Shown: positions 56,211-64,000 of the stretch, piece by piece
Layout of the letters: every line of letters starts with the position of its first letter
Numbering within the stretch: the stretch's first letter is position 1
DNA from: Vanessa cardui
Taxonomy: Eukaryota; Arthropoda; Insecta; Lepidoptera; Nymphalidae
Length of the DNA stretch: 64,000 nt
NCBI RefSeq assembly: GCF_905220365.1
Contig: NC_061146.1
Span: 9,613,538-9,677,537, forward strand
Direction of reading: 5' to 3'
Made by a program: the position numbers and the translations under genes
The notes under the pieces: generated by a model
The model's input: only the letters and a program-made list of their open reading frames with translations
What the model was told of the DNA's origin: nothing
Database searches by the model: none

Positions 56211-58821
56211 ACAATGCTGTTATTGACAGTACCTAATTAGTGTCCTGTGATGGAACTTCTTAAAAAGTATTCTTTTAATGAATATTATGATTTATTTATT
56301 AATTTAGCCTTAATAATCTTTTTAATTGATTATATTTCCCGGTATCTTATTATATGTATGCGTATACCGTATACGATAAAAATCGATAGTATTTAAATTT
56401 AATCATTAAGGATGTAACATCATATCATTTTAAATATAATTATGGCTATTCCAGCAACAGAAGTAAAAACATTTAATCATTTATAAAGTTATAATGGGAG
56501 CTTTTGAAATAAAACTACAGTTGATATGAATTAAGTGTAGTGTTGTATTATTAATAAATATAAATTAAGAACTGTCTGAATTGCATAATATAGAAGAGCT
56601 ATTAGTAAATTTTGAGAACTACGTATCTACCAGCAATACACCACCTACACCTGTACTAAATTTATGAATTAATTTAGGTAGGTTTGAAATAAAAATACTG
56701 AGAGTAAAATTGTTAGTAATTTATTTTAATATAATTTTAATTACATTAAAAACTGGAATCACGATTAGAAATACAAACATTATTACATAATGTCAAAATA
56801 ACTACGAAAATTATAACAACGCACCAATGAATATATACAAAACAAATAAATTTAAGTACATGTTTAAAAACGAAATAATAAATAACATCTAGCACATACA
56901 ATTCATTAAATACAAAACCAATAAATTGACGTAATATTAATAAAATAAATCTCACAACATTAATAGTGCAACTCCAAAACCCAATCTATACAAATCTTTC
57001 GAACCGACACAATCATTACCTTTTTTTTAGTTTCCTTTTAAATGTCAAAAGTATTATATTATTAGTTATAAATGTTTGTACATTTATTTAACGAAAAGCA
57101 TCAAATGTAACGTGACATCGTTATAATTTTTAACTTTTTTAATTGTTGCAAAATATTAAAGATCAAACAAGACATTATAGGATACTTTAGCGTTTCACGA
57201 GTTTAAAACTAGCATGCTTTTAGGATTACATCATTGCTGGCAATAATCATGCTAGTATCAAGCATACAACTAATTAAAAAAAAAACAGATTTGACATACG
57301 TCATCGATCCATAAGAGCGCGAAAATAAAACTATTATTGAAACTTTAACAACGTAATAATGAAAATTACATCCATACTAAAGGTATGGGGCTCATTATTA
57401 GACAAGGATTTCAATGAGAATAATATATAGGTAAATAATAAATATTAATTACATAACTAGCATGTAAAAAACAATCGCAAATTAAGTATAACGCTCTTTT
57501 TGCGATGGGAGATAGAATAATACAAAAAATACAAACGTAAGTTATTACAGCGTTGTTACACAAACTTAAACTAAATAATTAATGTCATTTTAGACACTGT
57601 AATTTTATATGTGTACCCATTACTTTATAGATTTAATTATCTGTTATATATTTTTTTAATCTGTATTTATTCCGTAATGATTAAGTTTCGAACTCTTATT
57701 TATAACTTTTTAATAAAACTTCTATTCTCATACCGACAACATTACTAGCCATCCTAAAAATCACTAGCCACGATTATACACAATTACTAAGTATTTTTTT
57801 AAATTATTTAAATTAAAAAATATTGAGGTTTCCATAATTGTCAAAATAGAATTGTCATTGAAAATATAATTTTAGAAAAATATTTAGGTACTAATGTTAT
57901 TGTAATTTTAATTATATTAAAACGTTGGAATGCTAACGGATAAGCGATTTGAAAAACGGTATAATTTTTTTTTAATTAGTTTTATTACAAAATTGCTCTA
58001 GACGGCGACGAATTGAGTGTAATTTGATTCGATATGGAGATTTTCACGTCTATTTTTCATGTAGATATTAGATAATTGGGTTGAGTATTCGCGGAGTACT
58101 ATAACTATTATGTAAACCTAAAAAGTGCCTGAAATAATATGTCATGATAATCTTGTCAATTTTAGTTTTTTTTTTATTGATAATTTTGAATATCTGACTC
58201 AAACTTTGAGATCATAATTACACATAATTCTGAATTTTTAAAATTAAAACTTGTTTGAATTTCGAACAATTTGAAATCCATACCTTTTATACAATAATAA
58301 ATATAAAATTAGTACAAAATACTTCAAAAAAATTTTTTTTTTAAACATTTTTGTATACCTGTTTTCACGGAAACGCCGTCTAAAACAATTTTATATAACA
58401 AGATAACAATATTTATTATCTAATTTAGTATTTTTCTTATTATATCTATTATAATAAACGTGCTGAATTTCAATATTTTAGATTAAGTAGGCCCATGGCT
58501 GCGTAAAAATGCGTATTATACGTAGATTAAAAATTATTTCTAATCATAATTGAATTTAACCGTTACTCCATGCGCACAGATAACATTAAATTTACCATAA
58601 ACAAGTTTATTGTCAACTTACATAATATGACCTTTCGGTATGACCTTAATGGGTTGTAGAGGTCAGGAGTCACCCGAAAGTGTCTTTTGAAATGAATACT
58701 GTGTAATGTATTGTAAGTAGAGGTTATAAATGAAATTATCTTAATAATTTGCACTTATAAAGGCGCCATTTAAATTTGGAATACTAACTTTTTCTTTTCA
58801 ATTTACTGTACCACCTATAAG

Positions 58822-59133
58822 TATAGTATAACACAAATTAGATGTAGCATCGGCAAATTCAATAAAGCCGATTACAGACCATTTATATAAACAATACAAG
58901 CCATTCGACCCTATTCGTCGCTATAGATTCTCGCGTCAGTTCAACCCAAGAAAGCAAGAGCATGTAAATCAACGAATATATTAGGTCATATGATATTACA
59001 AGTTATTACGTTTGTGTAAAGATCATATTCACATGAGAAATAAATATTGATAATTTGGGATAGCGTACTTAATACGGATGTGATCGGTTTTACGAATTTT
59101 GCCGACGCTACATCTAAGTTGTGTCGTACTATA
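58822..59133. mobile_element. long-TIR MITE, copy 3
   Basis: TATAGTATAACACAAATTAG to TAAGTTGTGTCGTACTATA; internal ATATTAGGTCATATGATATT shared with the other copies. Confidence 0.75.
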
Positions 59134-60761
59134 CCTTCCTTCAAATGCCAACTGCGCTCTATATAAAAATCTTAAATTTGATGGGACTAATACACACATA
59201 TGCTTCTTACCTCTACTTAAGACCTTATGTAACCAAAACCCGTATTAAAGGAACCAATTCTTACATAATGTCTTGTTGATATAACGCATTCTAATATAAT
59301 AATATTGTATTAATAGGATTTTCATTTCGAAAAATCATTTCAATTCTCATTGTGAACGTTTTATAAACGCAATGTATGTATTTTTATTTATTTACATATT
59401 TTTTATTTCAATTATATATTTGTGGATGCAGCTACAGACTATTCTTCCAAGACAGATAAAAAATAATATGGTTCTTATTTATGACACTGTATAATGTTTT
59501 TAAAGTTGTAAGTATTTTAAGTATACTTTAACTCATATTTTACACAAAATGCTATATCATTCTTGTAGGGCGGCATTTCTCTTAAGTATTTACTTAAAAA
59601 AAAATACAGACGAATTGATAACCTCCTCCTTTTTGAAGACGGTTGATAAGTGTAGCTTTGTAACCAAAATTGTAATTAGTAAAAAAAAATCAAGATGTAT
59701 TAACAGTTGATAGATGTTATTCCATATACAGTTTTAATTTTTTAAAAAAATATTTTTATAATTGTTCATTTGTTATGGAGATTACCCCGTGTACAAAAAA
59801 AAAAAAGACTAATTTTTGATTGAAGATTAATCGAAATGAATGATAATATATTAACTTCAAACATTTATAGTAACCAATTTTTTTTATGAGTTTTAAGCGC
59901 GTATACTTTAATTTTTAGTATATAATATATTATAATACTAAATATTACTGGAAGAATCGCTTGTAGCTCACTTATTGTACTCCAAATCATTAATACATAT
60001 ATATTGTACTTTTAACGTAGCTAAATGATACTCGATACTTAAGCGTCGTACGTATACAGACTAACGAAATACGGTCTATGTACAAAACCCCTATATCTAG
60101 ACTAAAAACAACATCGATAATAGAGAATAGACAGAGACGAAGAATCATAGACAACGAAATATCGAAACCGGACGTGACGTCATAAATGTCAGACAAATGT
60201 TTCAATACATAATATAATTAATTTAAATATTTTTTTTAGTAAAAATAAATTTCATAGACCATAAATCATAGAGTTTTAGATTTACCAGAATGTTCGCTCG
60301 TCAATATTTCATTGTCTATCCATTAATAGTTATTTCAAAAACAAACCTAAAGTAGAGAGATATAGAGTCTAATTTACTTTAACCAGCGTAACATCGACAC
60401 TCGAACACTTTGTGCATACATCAACGTGCTACAAACATTCCGAATATCGAATCGATAGAATTGACGAAATCATTTACATACGTCACATACACAATAACAT
60501 ACACACAGATAATAAAACGAACATTTAAATAATACAGACTATAAATAATACAAAAAAAAAACCACTAAAATTGTCATAGCAACCATTTCAAATCTTATAT
60601 ATGAATTTATTATTAGCTTTTCGATTTTGTTATCTGTGGAATACTCGATAACCTTCAGGTAATCGGTATCACATCGACTACGGACTGAACATAATCATAT
60701 ATTACTCGGTTTTAAATATATTCTAATACGATATATACACTTGGTTATATGACATCAGTTA

Positions 60762-61090
60762 AGCCCATTACACAATGGAAAAAATAAGAGATAAGAAATG
60801 TGGAATCGATGGCAGCACCGTTAATCAATTCATAATTCAAAAATAAGGTACAATAAATAAGAATAAAATTTCCGTCGCGATGGGAATTTGTTTCTTATTT
60901 CTCATAGCCAGCCAATCGCAGGGCATTTTTTCAACGAAGTGTCGTCAAACTAACAGCAGCATGTAACTATTAGCAGGTATTCAACCGCTGTGATTGGTTG
61001 AATGTTGTAGCCTATCGCCTATTGTGTTTTGGTTGCTGTGCTATTCCTTAATCCTTATTCCTTATTTCTTATTTTATTCATTGTGTAATC
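60762..61090. mobile_element. PIF/Harbinger-like MITE, second copy
   Basis: TTA then AGCCCATTACACAATGG at the left; the right end TCATTGTGTAAT loses its last bases. The interior (CAGCCAATCGCAGGGCATTT, GTGTCGTCAAACTAACAGCA) is nearly identical to 31099-31450. Confidence 0.75.
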
Positions 61091-61507
61091 TATACGATAA
61101 ATTTGAATGAGGTTATCAAGGATATATTTTGATTATGAACGCCTGAGCAGGACAAATATTTCACAAGTAGACACTAATGAACTTTATTTACTAATAATCT
61201 ATTGGGACGTCAAATTCGACAGGACCGGAAGAAATTCAGGTGCTGAACAAACTTCTCGACTCCAAATAAGAATTTCTTAGAGCATAACTCGTGACTTTGT
61301 TATTGGTAACCCCGGGGACTTGAGACCCCAGCTAGCCACTTAAAAGGCTTTGTTTTTATATATAATGCCCATAACAATATGATAGTTTGGCACTAATGGG
61401 CTGATAATGATACCAGGATAGGTTAGACAGTGGTAATAGCTTGAAATCATTTGATTTATACCCATAAATACACGTAAAAAAATTATACCTATTTATAATT
61501 TATAATT

Positions 61508-61668
61508 CCTTTTTTTATGGTATAGGTTTGTGGACGGGCAGATGGGCCACCTGATGGTAAGTGGTGTCCATCACCCATAGACAATGACGCTGTAAGAAAT
61601 ATTAACTATTCCTTACATCGTCAATGTGCCACCAACCTTGGGAACTAAGTTGTTATGTCCCTTGTAAA
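61508..61668 (-). repeat. A-tailed interspersed repeat, 3' part
   Basis: TTTTTTTATGGTATAGGTT, CACCCATAGACAATGACGC and CCACCAACCTTGGGAACTAA; ends abruptly after ATGTCCCTTGT. Confidence 0.7.
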
Positions 61669-62243
61669 AATTCCATAAATAAATAAATCCTAATTTATAT
61701 TTTATAATTCCAGCTCGTAATAACGTCTCAAATAAATTTAAAGCTATTAAAACCCGAGTAATATATAAAAATGTATATGCTAGTATTTTTTCAGTTAGAT
61801 TTCATGATTAAAAAAAAGACGATAAAACTGTGACAAATTACAAATATAACAAAATACGTTTAAAACAATTTACGTAAATAAAGCTTTTGAAGCTAAATTA
61901 TAATATTTATGGTATTACAGTACAAAAGGGCAAGCGGGATTTGTATTTTCAGTAATTTTCTTTTATAATCTGTTTAAAACAATTTATATTGTCCATTCAA
62001 ATTAAAAAAAATATATATATAATCATCAGAGGCCAAACCATCTATTAGGCGCGATTAATTTAAGTTTTTTAATATTGCAATATTATTTCGACATACATTT
62101 TTATTCTGTGATTTGCTTTTTTTTAAATCAGTTGGATAAAAATGGACTATACATATAAATATAGGTATGTATGTATAACTTATATAAACAATGAACTTAA
62201 ATAATACAATACCAAACAATTTCACGTGAAATATAATTATTTA

Positions 62244-62286
62244 CATTGACATTACATTTCTAGAAACGTCAGCTGTCACATTGACA
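62244..62286. promoter_or_regulatory. orphan TGACA motif cluster
   Basis: CATTGACATT, then CGTCAGCTGTCACATTGACA. Resembles the clusters before four genes here but has no recognised gene next to it. Confidence 0.25.
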
Positions 62287-62951
62287 TATCTATTTTTTTA
62301 ATTTATTTAGTATCCATGTATTAATTTCTCTTCCTTTCTTATGTCAAATATCGAATACAGATTATATATTTTTGATTAATAATAATTGTGCTGCAAATCG
62401 CGATGCGTGACAGTTGCTATGCAAGCGAACGTTGCGTTGCGTTGCGTTGACATGGATCGTCTCAATAGCTTTAACCTACCATTAACACCCTAATACCAAA
62501 TTTGAAAATTCAAATTTTTAATTTTATACAACCCTAATATAATATTTACCTTTTTAACTCAAAAAAACGCGCACTTCTGCGCTCATTTTTTTTAAATCTA
62601 ACTCGATTGTGGCCAAAAATGTGCAACCTCTTTTGATGTTCTTGCCATAATTCAAGTTAAAGTATTTTAACTAGTACCCACTGTCTCGTATTAGCGGGTT
62701 AATTTACATTAGTTTGGCATCATTTATCAATTATTACAATTTAACATATATTTTTATAGCCATATATAAGTTTTACTATAATCGCGTCTAGAAATATAAC
62801 GCCATTGCTTATTTACAAGTTAACGCTTAAAACAATGTTATGGAATCAAATTACAATAACACATTTATACAATTAAATTGAATGCACGATTTTATTTATA
62901 ATGGAAACATTTTCACAGCCACATTACTATAGACAATATTGAATGGTTGAA

Positions 62952-62976
62952 ACGTCATTTTTGACAGGAATGACGT
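62952..62976. promoter_or_regulatory. second orphan TGACA motif cluster
   Basis: ACGTCATTTTTGACAGG followed by AATGACGT: inverted ACGTCATT/AATGACGT arms around TTGACAG. A 29-codon ATG ORF (63029-63118) lies about 53 bp downstream. Confidence 0.25.
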
Positions 62977-63211
62977 TTGTTGAATGTTACTAGTGTAAAA
63001 ACAAATAAAATTATATAAAATAAAAAAAATGAATACACTTGAGAATTTGCTACCGAATAAAAACCTCTATATATTTAAAAAACAAATAAAATACTATTTA
63101 TTTAAACTACTGAAGTAGTGTTACGTTTGACATTTTTTTCGTTTGTAAAAAATACATTGGTAAAAAAAAGCATATTATTCGATACAAGATTTTATAGATG
63201 ATAAAAAAGCG

Positions 63212-63442
63212 TGGAGTTAATACCTGTTGACTTCCAAGCAGGATATATTAATTTAAAAAATTGTATTAACTAACATGACTTTAATTTTTTTAAATATTAA
63301 AAAAAAGAGTAACTACTGCTTTTCTTGCTGTTTCTTCTCGGTAGAATCTACTTCCGAACCGGTGGTAGCTTCACTTAATTGTAAAATGACGATTCAAAAG
63401 TGCTTATAAAAGCCTACTTGAATAAAGTTTATTTTGATTTGA
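63212..63442 (+). repeat. non-LTR retroposon 3' end
   Basis: ATACCTGTTGACTTCCAAGC to AATAAAGTTTATTTTGATTT. Near-identical to 48195-48430, including the CTTCACTTAATTGTAAAATG block. Confidence 0.65.
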
Positions 63443-64000
63443 CGCCTTGGTCTGTTTATTTAAATGTGGCTTCTTTGATACCTCAAGGTGATAGCCGGAC
63501 AGAATAGTATATTAAAATGTTGATTATGATAAAAACTATAAGAAATGTATAACTTACTCCGATTTGAATGCGAATGTTTGTAGTTGTAATAAAAATCGAT
63601 TTAACATATTGTATAAAATAATTAGTATTTTATTTGATATTCATCCCGGATGTATAGTTTTAATAATGTTATATTTTAATGTTGTCTTAAAGTTTCGCGA
63701 TTATTACACATTGAAATAACACTAGTTATAACGGATTATTTTTGAGACTATACTGGTAGGTCACGGGTAGGTCTACCAGTGACCACGAACGCTGTTAAGT
63801 GCTCGAAACGTCGGGATGTCAAAAATAATTAATATACGCGATTCTAATCCTTTATATATAGTTTTATTTCAATGTTATATTTTATTGTTTAAAGAGGGTA
63901 ACTCACTCTAGGGATCCTGATTGATTTTATATTCAGAACCGATATAATGTTTTGAGTAAAGTATATTTTGATTTTCAATTCATTAATGCATCAAGTTGAT

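Larger units (their letters stand above)
55300..64000. other. gene-poor AT-rich flank
   Basis: Apart from the MITEs, retroposon ends and motif clusters listed, I see no exon with recognisable protein similarity. Small structures: an inverted repeat ACTAGCATG/CATGCTAGT at 57208-57256, and a (GTTGC)4 run near 62433. It could include a long 3'UTR or introns of a gene to the right. Confidence 0.5.

Overview
This window is nuclear DNA from a moth or butterfly (Lepidoptera), probably a butterfly. The background is very AT-rich, the genes are spliced with GT..AG introns, and the introns are packed with repeats of lepidopteran type: tRNA-derived SINEs resembling the butterfly Metulj group, Helitron-like elements ending in CTAGT, several TIR-bearing MITEs and non-LTR retroposon tails. 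The proteins are closest to animal housekeeping genes. All identifications come from remembered family sequences, and no database search was run.

Layout, left to right. (1) 637-3326, minus strand: the first four coding exons of mitochondrial ribosomal protein mRpL39; the rest lies beyond the left edge. (2) 4179-4901, minus: an intronless KEOPS-complex kinase, Bud32/PRPK (TP53RK). (3) 5657-42443, plus: coactosin, an actin-binding ADF-H protein, in five exons with a 31.6-kb first intron. That intron holds a coiled-coil exon or small gene at 31684-32022, which may be an alternative first exon of coactosin. (4) 40665-42062, minus: an intronless ORC5 gene (origin recognition complex subunit 5) nested antisense in the last coactosin intron. 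(5) 46007-54720, minus: a ten-coding-exon M17 aminopeptidase of the NPEPL1 type, with all metal ligands and catalytic residues present. (6) 55.3-64 kb: AT-rich DNA with MITEs and repeats in which I find no convincing gene.

The genes do not form a pathway. They are a typical gene-dense housekeeping cluster: Bud32 and coactosin are divergent, Bud32 and mRpL39 run head-to-tail, and coactosin and NPEPL1 converge. Four starts (mRpL39, Bud32, ORC5 and the 31684 ORF) have clustered TGACA/TGTCA motifs 90-200 bp upstream.

The most interesting part is NPEPL1. Repeats run right up to many of its splice sites: one 3' splice site sits in a SINE tail, one donor is the last copy of a 40-bp tandem array that repeats the donor motif, a retroposon with 16-bp target duplications lies about 15 bp from another donor, and two separate inverted-repeat pairs bracket internal exons. 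Also notable are a clean 224-bp hAT MITE nested in a SINE with an 8-bp target duplication, and a MITE family carrying CRE, CCAAT and E-box motifs.
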